From Pseudomonas cedrina subsp. cedrina (GTDB lineage Bacteria; Pseudomonadota; Gammaproteobacteria; Pseudomonadales; Pseudomonadaceae): a stretch of 64,000 bases of DNA. Positions within the stretch are counted from its first letter, which is position 1. The number at the start of each line of letters is the position of its first letter. The notes under the pieces are model-generated. The model ran no database searches, was not told the DNA's origin, and saw only the letters and a list, made by a program, of their open reading frames with translations. Location: NCBI RefSeq assembly GCF_001983175.1, contig NZ_MNPW01000013.1, positions 147,250 to 211,249 on the forward strand, read 5' to 3'. Shown piece after piece: positions 34,591-44,040 of the stretch. Position numbers and translations under genes: made by a program.

Positions 34591-35295
34591 ATGACTTCTC
34601 CTCTCAACGGCAAAACGGTCATTGTGATCGGCGGCAGCAGCGGTATCGGTGCTGCAGTGGCCAAGGCCGCCGCTGCGCGCGGCGCACAGGTGGTGCTGGC
34701 CGGGCGACGCTTGGCGTCCGGCGTTGAAAACGGCCTGCGCAGCGAACCGGTGGATGTCACCGATGCCGCGTCCCTGCAACGTCTGTTCGAGCGCGTGGGG
34801 CGTTTTGATCACCTGGTCTACACCTCGGGGCCGAGTGTGCGTGCCAAGCCATTGATCGAAACCGACCTGAATGAGGCGCAGGAAAACTTCAACGTGAAAC
34901 TCTGGGGCTCGCTGCGGGCCATCCAGTTGGCACTGCCGTTTCTCGACGAACACGGCAGCATCAGCCTGACGTCCGGGCAACTGGGGCGCAAGCTGGTGCC
35001 GGGACAATTCGTCAAGGTCGGCATCAACGCCGCGACAGAAGCATTGGGCAAGCAACTGGCCAAAGAGCTGGCGCCACGACGGGTCAATGTGATCAGCCCT
35101 GGGGTGATTGATACCCCCGCGTATGCAGGGCTGGCCGAAGACCAGCGCCTGGCGATGTTCGCCAAGGCGGGCGGTGCATTGCCGGTGGGGCGAGTAGGGC
35201 AGGCGCAGGAAGTGGCGGCGGGGTATGTGCTGGCCATGGAAAATGGCTACATGACCGGCAGCGTGATCGACATCGACGGCGGCGGTCTCCTGTAA
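34591..35295 (+). CDS. Atypical short-chain dehydrogenase lacking the YxxxK tyrosine
   Basis: 234 residues with AGGA before the ATG. The Rossmann motif VIGGSSGIGAAVAKAA is intact. In the catalytic region SISLTSGQLGRKLVPGQFVK the lysine is present, but four residues before it is Gly rather than Tyr. A small SDR subfamily has this pattern (family knowledge), so it may bind a dinucleotide without ordinary reduction. Divergent from a LysR gene. Confidence 0.82.
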   Translation: MTSPLNGKTVIVIGGSSGIGAAVAKAAAARGAQVVLAGRRLASGVENGLRSEPVDVTDAASLQRLFERVGRFDHLVYTSGPSVRAKPLIETDLNEAQENFNVKLWGSLRAIQLALPFLDEHGSISLTSGQLGRKLVPGQFVKVGINAATEALGKQLAKELAPRRVNVISPGVIDTPAYAGLAEDQRLAMFAKAGGALPVGRVGQAQEVAAGYVLAMENGYMTGSVIDIDGGGLL

Positions 35296-35310
35296 ACACT
35301 GTACGACCAG

Positions 35311-35515
35311 GTGGGAGCTGGCTTGCCTGCGATGGCGATCGTTCCCACGCTCTGCGTGGGAATGCCGCCCCGGACGCTCTGCGTCCCGAAGCCGGCGCCT
35401 GTTTCAAGTAATGCGCAAGGAGACGCGGAGCGTCACGGGATGCATTCCCACGCAGAGCGTGGGAACGATCGATGTGTAGATACCTATGGCTATCGCGGGC
35501 AAGCCCGGCTCCCAC
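35311..35515. repeat. Nested REP element with a perfect 29-bp inner inverted repeat
   Basis: Outer arms (35311-35336 and 35489-35515) match the GTGGGAGC... REP family. Inside, a perfect 29-bp inverted repeat begins at 35337 (GATCGTTCCCACGCTCTGCG) and returns at 35442-35470. A further GGACGCTCTGCGTCC/GACGCGGAGCGTC pair sits inside that. A GTGTAGATACCTAT motif lies at 35474-35487 beside the right outer arm. Confidence 0.9.
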
Positions 35516-35525
35516 ACTGATCTCA

Positions 35526-36836
35526 CTAGCCTTTGAGGGTACGCGTCATCCGCAGCGCCAACACGCTGCCGCCGACAATCACCGCCGCCAGCAGGTACAA
35601 CGCCATATCCGTGGACCCGGTGGCATCCTTCACAAACCCGACGATATACGGGCTGAGGAAGCCGGCCATCTGGCCCATGGAGTTGATCAACGCCAGGCCA
35701 CCCGCCGCCGCGCCCGCACTGAGCATGGCGGTAGGCACTGGCCAGAACATCGGCAAGCCGGTCAGGGCACCCATAGTCGCAATGGTCAGGCCCAGGATTG
35801 CAACGGCCGGGGTAGTGGCGAAATTCACTGCGATCACCAGGCCGACAGCACCCATCAACATCGGCACCACCAAGTGCCAGCGGCGCTCCTTGCGCAAGTC
35901 GGCGGAACGCCCCACCAGCAGCATGAACAACGCTGCCAGCAGATAGGGAATCGCACTGAGCCAGCCAATCACCAGGTTATCGCTGAACCCCAGGTTCTTG
36001 ATGATCGACGGCAACCAGAAGTTGATGGCGTACACGCCGCTCTGGATGCAGAAGTAGATCAGGCCGAACGCCCAGATCGCCGGATTCTTGAACACCTCGG
36101 CCAGGGAGTCGGTGCTGGTTTTGGGTTTGTTCGCCAAGTCGGTCGCCTGGTCGGCTTCCAGCACCGCACGCTCATGGGGTTTGAGCCACTTGGCATGGGC
36201 GAAGCTGTCGCTGAGCAGGAAGTAGGCGAGGGCGCCGAGGATCACGGTGGGGATGCCTTGCAGCAGAAACATCCACTGCCAGCCTGCCAGGCCACCTTGG
36301 CCGGCGGCGAAGTGGTTGAGGATCCAGCCGGAGAACGGGCTGCCGAGCAATCCGGAGACCGGGATGGCCGACATGAACAGCGCCATGATCCGCCCACGGC
36401 GGAACGTCGGGAACCACTGCGAGAGATACAGCACCACACCGGGGAAGAAGCCGGCCTCGGCGGCGCCCGTGAACAGGCGCAGGGTGTAGAAGTGCGTCGG
36501 CGTGGTGACGAATAACAGGCAAGTGGACAGCGTGCCCCAGACAATCATCATCAACGCAATCCAGCGCCGCGGACCGAACCTGTTCAACGCCAGGTTGCTC
36601 GGCACGCCACACAGCACGTAGCCGATAAAGAAGATCCCGGCGCCGAGGCCGTATACGGTTTCGCTGAATTTCAAGGCGTCGAGCATCTGCAACTTGGCAA
36701 AGCCGACGTTTACCCGGTCGAGGTAATTGAACAGATAGCAGATGAAAATGAAGGGGATCAAGCGCAGGGTGATGCGCTTGTAGATGGCGTTTTTATCGTC
36801 ATCGGTGGCCAAGGGGGTCGCGGCGCTCTGTGACAT
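35526..36836 (-). CDS. MFS transporter, anion:cation symporter type
   Basis: 436 residues with about 12 membrane helices. The N-terminal ICYLFNYLDRVNVGFAKLQM and the later RIMALFMSAIPVSGLLGSPFSG are typical of the ACS subfamily (tartrate, glucarate, galactarate or similar anion uptake). It is divergent from cdaR (plus strand) and close to a glycerate kinase, so sugar-diacid or glycerate uptake is a fair guess. Confidence 0.88.
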   Translation of the reverse strand: MSQSAATPLATDDDKNAIYKRITLRLIPFIFICYLFNYLDRVNVGFAKLQMLDALKFSETVYGLGAGIFFIGYVLCGVPSNLALNRFGPRRWIALMMIVWGTLSTCLLFVTTPTHFYTLRLFTGAAEAGFFPGVVLYLSQWFPTFRRGRIMALFMSAIPVSGLLGSPFSGWILNHFAAGQGGLAGWQWMFLLQGIPTVILGALAYFLLSDSFAHAKWLKPHERAVLEADQATDLANKPKTSTDSLAEVFKNPAIWAFGLIYFCIQSGVYAINFWLPSIIKNLGFSDNLVIGWLSAIPYLLAALFMLLVGRSADLRKERRWHLVVPMLMGAVGLVIAVNFATTPAVAILGLTIATMGALTGLPMFWPVPTAMLSAGAAAGGLALINSMGQMAGFLSPYIVGFVKDATGSTDMALYLLAAVIVGGSVLALRMTRTLKG

Positions 36837-36998
36837 GGCAATCTCTCTTTATTATGATTTTTCGCGATGCGAGGGTAACGTTGATCGCCCATTGAGTCTC
36901 GGCCACCCGGCAGGCCGCTGTCTTTGTGCTCGCGCACAGCCACCCGAGCTTTGCGCTGTGCCGGTGAACAACCACGCATTCAAGGAAACTTAAATCGC

Positions 36999-38105
36999 AT
37001 GTTCGAGCTTGATCATGACCTGGCGCAGGATATCGTCGATCGGACCATGGCGATCCTGCCCTACAACGTCAACGTCATGGACAGCCAGGGCCTGATCCTC
37101 GGCAGCGGTGAACCTGAGCGGATCAATACCCGGCACGAAGGCGCCCAACTGGTGCTCGCCAATGGCCGCGTGGTGGAAATCGACGGCCAGACCGCCAAGC
37201 ACCTCAAGGGCGTGCAACCGGGGATCAACCTGCCGCTGATGCATGACGGGCGCCTGATCGGCGTGCTGGGCATCACCGGCGAACCGGAGGGCCTGCGTAC
37301 CTACGCCGAATTGGTGCGCATGACCGCCGAAATGCTCGTCAGCCACCGCCACCAGCAGGCCGAGCAACAATGGCGACGCCAGCGCTGCGATGACCTGCTG
37401 GCCTTGCTGCTGGCCGACGCCGGTGAATCGCCGCGCCTGGTGGACGAAGCCCAGCAACTGGGGCTCAAGCCGCAACTGGCGCGCACGCCCTACCTGTTCG
37501 AGCTGGGTGCGGGGCAATCGGCGGACGCTTTGAGCGCCTGGCTGGCCTCGCGCTACCCGGACAGCTGGTGTGTCAGCTCGGCGCAGTACTCGCTGTTGTG
37601 GTGCCGGCCGGCGGCGGTACCGGTGGACAATCCACGGCTGCTGGAAAAACTCGAAGGCCTCGGCTGGAACATCCTGCGCGTGGCCGTTGGCGGGCAAGCG
37701 CAGGGGCTGTCGGGGCTACGGCGTTGCTATCGACGCGTCACAGATTTACTCGCCTATGGCCGCGATGTGCTGCCGCAGTCGCGCCTGCTGACGCTCAACC
37801 GCTATCGCTTGCCCGTGATGCTCTGGCGTCATCGAAACGACGACGCCCTCGACGAGTTGCTCAACCCCCTGCGCAAGGTGCTCGCCAAGGACGCTAATGG
37901 ACAGCTGCTGGCCACGTTGCGCAGTTGGTGCGAACACGACGGGCAAAGCCAGGCATGTGCCGATGCGCTGGGCATTCACCGTAACAGCCTGCGCTACCGC
38001 ATGGAGCGCATTGCCGAGCTCAGCGGCGTCGACCCGTTGACCCTGGACGGCATGCTCGCGCTCTACCTGGGCGTACAGCTGCTGCCCCAGGCTTTGTCGC
38101 AATGA
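36999..38105 (+). CDS. cdaR: Sugar-diacid regulator CdaR
   Basis: 368 residues. The N-terminal sugar-diacid recognition domain (QDIVDRTMAILPYNVNVMDS and GRLIGVLGITGEP) is followed by a PucR-type C-terminal helix-turn-helix (LGIHRNSLRYRMERIAELSG). CdaR activates glucarate, galactarate and glycerate use. It is divergent from an MFS transporter and is followed 90 bp on by glycerate kinase, which fits that role. Confidence 0.92.
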   Translation: MFELDHDLAQDIVDRTMAILPYNVNVMDSQGLILGSGEPERINTRHEGAQLVLANGRVVEIDGQTAKHLKGVQPGINLPLMHDGRLIGVLGITGEPEGLRTYAELVRMTAEMLVSHRHQQAEQQWRRQRCDDLLALLLADAGESPRLVDEAQQLGLKPQLARTPYLFELGAGQSADALSAWLASRYPDSWCVSSAQYSLLWCRPAAVPVDNPRLLEKLEGLGWNILRVAVGGQAQGLSGLRRCYRRVTDLLAYGRDVLPQSRLLTLNRYRLPVMLWRHRNDDALDELLNPLRKVLAKDANGQLLATLRSWCEHDGQSQACADALGIHRNSLRYRMERIAELSGVDPLTLDGMLALYLGVQLLPQALSQ

Positions 38106-38195
38106 ACAACAAAGTGTATCCGTACTTGTGCATCGGACCGGCGTCAGCGGCCCTGCCAACTGGCAGCATGGGTGGATAAAAACTGGAGAACGCCC

Positions 38196-39338
38196 ATGAA
38201 AGTCATCATCGCCCCCGACTCGTTCAAGGACAGCCTGAGCGCCGAAGGCGTCGCCCACGCCATTGCGGCAGGGTTGGCCCAGGTCTGGCCGGACGCACAG
38301 GTGACCCAATGCCCGATGGCGGACGGTGGTGAAGGCACGGTGGATTCGGTGCTGGCGGCGTGCAATGGCCAGTTGCGCCATCACACTGTGCGGGGCCCGC
38401 TGGGTGCACCGGTTCAAGCGCATTGGGGCTGGTTGGCCGACAGCCACACCGCAATCATCGAAATGGCCGAAGCCAGTGGGCTGCAATTGGTGCCGCCGGG
38501 GCAACGTGATGCCTGCAAAACCACCACCTATGGCACCGGCGAGCTGATCCGCGCCGCTCTGGACCAGGGTGCGCAGCGCATCATTCTGGCGATCGGCGGC
38601 AGCGCCACCAACGACGGCGGCGCGGGTGCGATGCAGGCCCTCGGCGTGCAGCTGTTCGACGCCGAAAACCGCAGCCTCGCACCCGGCGGCCTCGCATTGG
38701 CCGGCCTGGCTCGCATCGAGCTGGAACAGCTCGACCCACGCCTGGCCCAGGTCCGCTTTGAAATCGCCGCCGACGTAAACAACCCGCTGTGTGGGCCCCA
38801 CGGTGCCTCTGCTATTTTTGGCCCGCAGAAAGGCGCCAGTCCCGAGCAGGTGCAACAGCTGGACGCCGCCCTGGGTCACTTCGCCGACCATTGCGCCAAG
38901 GTGCTGCCCAAGGATGTGCGCGACGAACCCGGCAGCGGCGCCGCCGGCGGCCTGGGTTTTGCGGCGAAGGCTTTTCTGGGCGCGCAGTTCCGCGCCGGTG
39001 TAGAGGTGGTGGCCGAACTGGTCGGCCTGGAGCAAGCCGTGCGCGGCGCCGACCTAGTGATCACCGGCGAAGGCCGCTTCGACGCCCAGACCCTGCGCGG
39101 CAAAACCCCCTTTGGCGTGGCGCGCATCGCACAACAACATGGCGTGCCGGTGATCGTCATCGCCGGTACCCTCGGCGAGGGCTACGAACAGATGTATGCC
39201 CATGGTGTGGACGCCGCCTTCGCCTTGCCATCCGGCCCCACGAGCCTGGAGCAGGCATGCAGCGAGGCACCGCGCTTGTTGCAGGCGCGAGCGGCCGATA
39301 TCGCGCGGCTCTGGCGCGTGGCAACACGAGCTCGATAG
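38196..39338 (+). CDS. garK: Glycerate 2-kinase
   Basis: 380 residues from the ATG after GGAG. The start MKVIIAPDSFKDSLSAEGVA and the catalytic region CPMADGGEGTVDSVLAACNG match GarK/GlxK. The later AIGGSATNDGGAGAMQALG and GEGRFDAQTLRGKTPFGVA are also typical. It phosphorylates glycerate, the product of tartronate-semialdehyde reduction, in diacid and glyoxylate metabolism. GarK and GlxK cannot be separated here. Confidence 0.93.
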   Translation: MKVIIAPDSFKDSLSAEGVAHAIAAGLAQVWPDAQVTQCPMADGGEGTVDSVLAACNGQLRHHTVRGPLGAPVQAHWGWLADSHTAIIEMAEASGLQLVPPGQRDACKTTTYGTGELIRAALDQGAQRIILAIGGSATNDGGAGAMQALGVQLFDAENRSLAPGGLALAGLARIELEQLDPRLAQVRFEIAADVNNPLCGPHGASAIFGPQKGASPEQVQQLDAALGHFADHCAKVLPKDVRDEPGSGAAGGLGFAAKAFLGAQFRAGVEVVAELVGLEQAVRGADLVITGEGRFDAQTLRGKTPFGVARIAQQHGVPVIVIAGTLGEGYEQMYAHGVDAAFALPSGPTSLEQACSEAPRLLQARAADIARLWRVATRAR

Positions 39339-39418
39339 AGCGCCGACAACCCTGCTGCCGGGATAGCTGTCAATGCTTTAAAGTACTTGGCCACTTGTTT
39401 TTCAAAGGACGAAACACA

Positions 39419-39931
39419 ATGCACCCGCCAGAACCCGCTATCGTCATCCAGCGCTTCACCGAAGCCCACCTTGAAGGCGTCGCTGCGCTCTATAACGAGC
39501 CGGCCGTGTGCCGCCAGGTATTGCAGATGCCTTTCCAGTCCATAGAAGTGTGGCGCAAGCGCCTGGTGATGGACAATGAGCGACGGCTGCAGTTGGTGGC
39601 TGTGCACGGCGGTGAAGTGGTCGGCCAGCTTGGCCTGGAACAGTACCTGCGCGTGCGCCAGGCCCATGTCGGTTCGTTCGGCATGGGGGTGGCGACGGCA
39701 TGGCAGGGCAAGGGGATCGGCTCGCGTCTGCTGACGGCCGCGCTGGACGTGGCCGACAACTGGATGAACCTGCACCGCGTGGAACTCACGGTGTACGCCG
39801 ACAACCAGGCGGCGCAGGCGCTGTACCGCAAGTTCGGTTTTGAGGTCGAGGGCGTGCTGCGCGATTACGCCGTGCGTGACGGCCGGTTTGTCGACACCGT
39901 GAGCATGGCACGCCTGCGCACGCCGGCTTAG
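39419..39931 (+). CDS. GNAT N-acetyltransferase (YhhY/AaaT type)
   Basis: 170 residues from the ATG after AAAGGA. A full GNAT domain is present: VGSFGMGVATAWQGKGIGSR binds acetyl-CoA, and ELTVYADNQAAQALYRKFGF continues the fold. Overall sequence resembles E. coli YhhY/AaaT, an amino-acid N-acetyltransferase, including the start and the DYAVRDGRFVDTVSMARL end. It overlaps the stop of the racemase gene on the other strand by four bases. Confidence 0.88.
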   Translation: MHPPEPAIVIQRFTEAHLEGVAALYNEPAVCRQVLQMPFQSIEVWRKRLVMDNERRLQLVAVHGGEVVGQLGLEQYLRVRQAHVGSFGMGVATAWQGKGIGSRLLTAALDVADNWMNLHRVELTVYADNQAAQALYRKFGFEVEGVLRDYAVRDGRFVDTVSMARLRTPA

Positions 39932-40620
39932 TCCTGCAAGGCAAACGCCACCGCAGCCTTCGCATGCAGCTCGGTGGTGTCGAGCAGCGGCAGGTCGCTG
40001 TGTTCGGGTTTGATCAGCAGGCTGATCTCCGTGCAGCCGAGGATGATCGCCTGGGCGCCGCGTGCGGCCAGGGATTGGATCACGCCCTGGTAGACCTTGC
40101 GTGAGGCATCGCTCATCACGCCGACACACAACTCCTCATAAATGATCCGGTGCACGGCCTGGCGCTCCTGCGCCTCAGGCACCAGCACCGTCAGGCCCTG
40201 TGCCGTCAGGCGCGCTTTGAGAAAATCCTGCTCCATGGTGAACGCAGTGCCGAGCAGGCCGACCGTGAGCGTGCCGGCCTGCACCGCCGCCGCGCCGGCG
40301 GCATTGGCAATATGCAGAAACGGAATCGACACCGCCGCTTCGATACGCGGCGCAACCAAGTGCATGGTGTTGGTACACAGCACCACACACTCGGCACCAC
40401 CGGCCTGCAAGCGACGCGCGGCCGCTTCCAGGATCAGCGCGGCGTCATCCCAGCGACCGGCATGTTGAGCCTGTTCCACCGGGCCGAAATCCACGCTGTA
40501 CATCAACAGTTGCGCCGAGCGCAGCGGGCCAAGCCTGTCGCGCACGCATTGGTTGATGATGCGGTAGTACTCGGCGCTGGACTCCCAGCTCATGCCGCCA
40601 ATAAGACCAATGGTGCGCAT
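39928..40620 (-). CDS. Asp/Glu racemase-family protein
   Basis: 230 residues with an AGGAGC ribosome-binding site. Catalytic cysteines are in VVLCTNTMHLV and IILGCTEISLL. The N-terminal TIGLIGGMSWESSAEYYR is that of the YgeA/aspartate racemase group. It interconverts amino-acid enantiomers without cofactor; the substrate is not determined. Confidence 0.9.
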   Translation of the reverse strand: MRTIGLIGGMSWESSAEYYRIINQCVRDRLGPLRSAQLLMYSVDFGPVEQAQHAGRWDDAALILEAAARRLQAGGAECVVLCTNTMHLVAPRIEAAVSIPFLHIANAAGAAAVQAGTLTVGLLGTAFTMEQDFLKARLTAQGLTVLVPEAQERQAVHRIIYEELCVGVMSDASRKVYQGVIQSLAARGAQAIILGCTEISLLIKPEHSDLPLLDTTELHAKAAVAFALQD

Positions 40621-40808
40621 GCGATGCTCCTGACAAAGGAAAGTCGCTTCACCTTACCCATCGGCGGCGGATTCGTCATACGCAGTTGACCGCCAAATGA
40701 CCGGTGCAGTGTGTGATGCCTGGCTGGCCCAGGTTTTAAGCCGTACGCTGAGCCGCCGCATCTGCCATGATCGGGCTTTGAAATTTGGTTCACCCAAGGA
40801 AATCCGCA

Positions 40809-41303
40809 ATGGACGATGTACAGCAACTGGGCGAGATGCTTCGTCATTACGCCGATAGCGAAGCGCATAAAAAACAGCAATTCGACCTGCAGTCGGCCCG
40901 CTGGGCACAAAAGCTCGCTGAGCTGTTCGGGCAGATCGAGCTGTGGCTGGCGCCGGTGAAGACCGTGGGGCTGCTGGACGTTCATCGTGAAGCCTACGTG
41001 GCCAGCGGCCCGAGCGTGCCGGTGGAGACGTCGCCGTTCAAGACCGAGAAACTCACCGTGCAGATCACCGGCAAATCCGTGGAGTTCGTGCCGGACGTGA
41101 TGGGCGCCGGCGGCTTGATCTCTGTGTCTGTCATGGGCTTGACCGCGGCACGCCACGGCAGCGTTTCACTGGTGCTGCCCGCGGATAAAAACGATTGGCT
41201 GTGGAAGAAGACCAACGGCCTGAAAGACCCGGACACCTTTGGCTTCGACGCCAACTTCCTGGCCTCGCAGTTGCAGAGCCTGATTCCGCGCGAACGCGCC
41301 TGA
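40809..41303 (+). CDS. Conserved-looking cytoplasmic protein, unknown function
   Basis: 164 residues after AAGGAAA. The N-terminal half is helical (HKKQQFDLQSARWAQKLAEL). A compact beta-rich part follows (FKTEKLTVQITGKSVEFVPD and VSLVLPADKNDWLWKKTNG). There is no signal peptide, membrane segment or catalytic motif. I cannot assign a family. Confidence 0.7.
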   Translation: MDDVQQLGEMLRHYADSEAHKKQQFDLQSARWAQKLAELFGQIELWLAPVKTVGLLDVHREAYVASGPSVPVETSPFKTEKLTVQITGKSVEFVPDVMGAGGLISVSVMGLTAARHGSVSLVLPADKNDWLWKKTNGLKDPDTFGFDANFLASQLQSLIPRERA

Positions 41304-41409
41304 GGTTTGCGCCTACCTGTCGAGCCGGCGTAGGAAACAGAGCTATTTTCCAGGAATTGGCTATACCTACAGCTCAACGTTCCAACGCCGACCGCCAGGG
41401 AGTTCGAAG

Positions 41410-42081
41410 ATGAGACTTGGGCAAATGATGACCGTGCTGTGCGTCGCCTCGCTTGGGCTGGCGGGCTGCGCCAGCAAGGTGACGCAACCGGATGAATACT
41501 CCGGGTTTCTCTCCGACTACAGTCAACTCAAGCAAGCCAAGTCGCCGTCCGGCGCCGAAGTGATGCGCTGGGTCGATCCCAAGCTCGACCTGAGCCGCTA
41601 CAGCGCGGTGTACGTCGAACCGACGCAGTTCTACCCCAAGCCCCAGGCCACCGCGAAGATTCCGGACAGCACCCTGCGTGGTATCAACGATGACTTCAAC
41701 CGCGCGCTCAAGCGCGAGTTGGCCAAGTCGCTGCCTCTGGCTGACGGGCCCGGGCCAGGCGTGATCGTGGTGCGCGCGGCAATCACCGCAGTCAGCAGCA
41801 AGACCGAAGGGCTCAAGCCCTATGAGTTTGTTCCCGTGGCACTGGTGGCGGCGGCGGTCAGTACCGGTACAGGCATTCGCGACCAGGAAACCACGTTGGG
41901 CACCGAGGCGCAGTTCCTTGATGGCGCCAGCGGCAAAGTGTTGGCCCAAGTGGTGCGCAAAGGCACCGGCAAGCCGTTGGCCAACGACTCGCAAGTGATG
42001 CGGGCCGACGATATGAAAGGGGTTGTCGATGGCTGGGCGGCGGACTTGCACCAGTCCTACCTGAAACTGAAAAAACGCTGA
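41410..42081 (+). CDS. DUF3313-type lipoprotein
   Basis: 223 residues. The signal ending LGLAGC (Cys20) is a lipobox. The mature part contains LSRYSAVYVEPTQFYPKP and GPGVIVVRAAITAVSSKTEG, which match DUF3313 envelope lipoproteins. An alanine-rich hydrophobic stretch (VPVALVAAAVSTGTG) follows. The function is unknown. Confidence 0.82.
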   Translation: MRLGQMMTVLCVASLGLAGCASKVTQPDEYSGFLSDYSQLKQAKSPSGAEVMRWVDPKLDLSRYSAVYVEPTQFYPKPQATAKIPDSTLRGINDDFNRALKRELAKSLPLADGPGPGVIVVRAAITAVSSKTEGLKPYEFVPVALVAAAVSTGTGIRDQETTLGTEAQFLDGASGKVLAQVVRKGTGKPLANDSQVMRADDMKGVVDGWAADLHQSYLKLKKR

Positions 42082-42134
42082 ACTCTAAACGCAAGTCTGG
42101 CCGGCGGGCTGTGGCAACCGCCGGCCAGGTGGCG

Positions 42135-43535
42135 CTACTTGAGCGGCGTCAACGGCGGCAGCTTCCACTGGCCACTGTTCACTTGCGGCTCAGGCAGGTA
42201 CATGCGCAGTACCGCGTAGAAGGGCGCGGGCGGCGCCGGCAGCCAGTTGCTCTGTTCAGCCTTCGGCGGTTCGTGATGCTGCAGCGCCAGCGTCAGGCCG
42301 CCGTCGGCGTCCCACTTGAGGTCCGGCAGCATGCGCGAATTGATCTGGTAGCGTTTCTTGTGGTTGGGCACCAGTTGGTGGGTCTTGGCGTCGTACAGGG
42401 TCAGGGACCAGAACGCATCCGCCGGGGGCAATTGGTCCTTGGCGAAATGCACGGTGTAGCTATGGCGCGCGCCGTTGGCGGGTTTGCCCTCGCTGTCGTC
42501 AACATAGGTAAAGGACGCAAACTCGTCGCTGGAACCGCCGAACAGACCCAGGTTGGCCCCGGCATAACGATACAGATAGTTGTTTTTCAGGCGGTCGCGG
42601 CTGCCATACAGCTCGCCGCTGGACACTTGGCGTGTGTCAACCCGCTCCTTTTTGAACGCGGCAAACGCTGCCTGGCCGTCGGCGATGCCATCTTCCAGCG
42701 CTTTGCGCTGTTCGGCGCTCAGTTGGTTGACCTTGAACGGGGCCCCCGGCGCGATACCGATACTGGCGAACCGTGCCAGCAGCTCTTTTTCGCTGTCCTG
42801 GGGCGCCGCGAAGGCGAGCATGAAGTTCAGGTAGCGGAACAGTTGCGGGCTGTCGCTCATGGTCGCCGTGGGCTTGGGCCATTCGATGCGGGCGGCCCTG
42901 GCCGGTGGCGCCTGCTTCACGTAGCGGCTCAGCGGCTGCACGGTGTAGCCGTTCTGGATCTGCTTGACCTTGTTCAGGTCCTTTTCATCAAACACCTGGG
43001 TGCGATACAGGGCGTAGGCGATATTGCTTTCGCTGTAGACCACCCGGTCCACGTCCACGGGCTGCTGACCTTTCCAGTCGGGGCCGGCGATCATGTAGTG
43101 GCCGCCGTTGTTGCCGGTGCTGCGGGTGCCCAGGTACGCGATGTTATGCGTGTAGAGGTCGATCAACTGCACCGAGTCATAACGGTTGTCTTCTATCTTG
43201 GGCAGCGTCAGCACCAGGGGCTCGGTGCGCAGGTCCATCCAGACGAAGGAGAGCGACGTATCCGGGTTGGGTGTCGCGACGGCCGTGTCTTTCGGGGTCA
43301 GCGCCTGCGCGCCATGGCCGATATGGTTCAGCGGCGCCTTGAAGTTGGCACCGCCCTTGTCGACGGCCTGGGTGTAGAGCGTCTTGTACATCTCCACCAC
43401 CGGGAAGCCATACAGGTAGGCGTCCTTGGCAATGGCCCGCGCTTCACTCGGCGTCGCGGTGAAGTCGGCCCAGGCGCCGGTGCTGACGAGTATCGAGAGG
43501 CTCGCCAACAGCAGGCGCGTCGGTTTTCCAATCAT
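42135..43535 (-). CDS. DUF1254/DUF1214 periplasmic protein
   Basis: 466 residues from the ATG after GGAAGGA. A signal peptide (MIGKPTRLLLASLSILVSTG then AWA) precedes the DUF1254 domain (AYLYGFPVVEMYKTLYTQAV, DTSLSFVWMDLRTEPLV). The C-terminal DUF1214 half ends in WLPAPPAPFYAVLRMYLPEP. Proteins with this pair are exported and of uncertain biochemical role. It is monocistronic. Confidence 0.85.
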   Translation of the reverse strand: MIGKPTRLLLASLSILVSTGAWADFTATPSEARAIAKDAYLYGFPVVEMYKTLYTQAVDKGGANFKAPLNHIGHGAQALTPKDTAVATPNPDTSLSFVWMDLRTEPLVLTLPKIEDNRYDSVQLIDLYTHNIAYLGTRSTGNNGGHYMIAGPDWKGQQPVDVDRVVYSESNIAYALYRTQVFDEKDLNKVKQIQNGYTVQPLSRYVKQAPPARAARIEWPKPTATMSDSPQLFRYLNFMLAFAAPQDSEKELLARFASIGIAPGAPFKVNQLSAEQRKALEDGIADGQAAFAAFKKERVDTRQVSSGELYGSRDRLKNNYLYRYAGANLGLFGGSSDEFASFTYVDDSEGKPANGARHSYTVHFAKDQLPPADAFWSLTLYDAKTHQLVPNHKKRYQINSRMLPDLKWDADGGLTLALQHHEPPKAEQSNWLPAPPAPFYAVLRMYLPEPQVNSGQWKLPPLTPLK

Positions 43536-43680
43536 GATGTTGCGTCCTTCCAAGAGTGCTTTTATGGGGCGGGCGATAAAGCGCAGAGTTTCCGGTTTTC
43601 CGCGTCGCAGGTCACGCAAATCTCTACGCACCTGACACAAAAATGCCGCCCAGGCAGGCGGCATTCGAGCGACGCTAGCG

Positions 43681-44040
43681 TCAAGGCAGCATGGACTTGA
43701 CCTTGTCACGCAACTGATCGATGGAAAACGGCTTGGCGATCACCTGCATGCCGGCCGGCACCTCAATGTTTTCGGCATAACCGCTGGCGAACAGGATCGG
43801 CAGGGCAGGGCGCAGTTCGCGCACCTTGGTTGCCAGTTGCTTGCCGTCCATGTCCGGCAGGCCGACGTCGGTCATCATCAAGTCGATGACCTGTGCGGTG
43901 TTTCGCACCTGCGCCAGCGCTTCTTCGGCATCGGCGGCTTCCAGTACGCTGAATTCCAACTCCTCCAGAACATCGACGATCAGCATGCGCACGATGGCAT
44001 CGTCTTCGACGACAAGGATGGTGGAGGTGACTGCGGACAT
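43681..44040 (-). CDS. Single-domain response regulator
   Basis: 119 residues from the ATG MSAVTSTILVVEDD. Acidic pair, phosphoacceptor Asp in IDLMMTDVGLPD, Thr/Ser and Lys (VIAKPF) are all present, with no output domain. It is divergent from the hybrid-kinase operon. As in other FixJ-lite receivers, it probably passes phosphate within a relay. Confidence 0.88.
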   Translation of the reverse strand: MSAVTSTILVVEDDAIVRMLIVDVLEELEFSVLEAADAEEALAQVRNTAQVIDLMMTDVGLPDMDGKQLATKVRELRPALPILFASGYAENIEVPAGMQVIAKPFSIDQLRDKVKSMLP

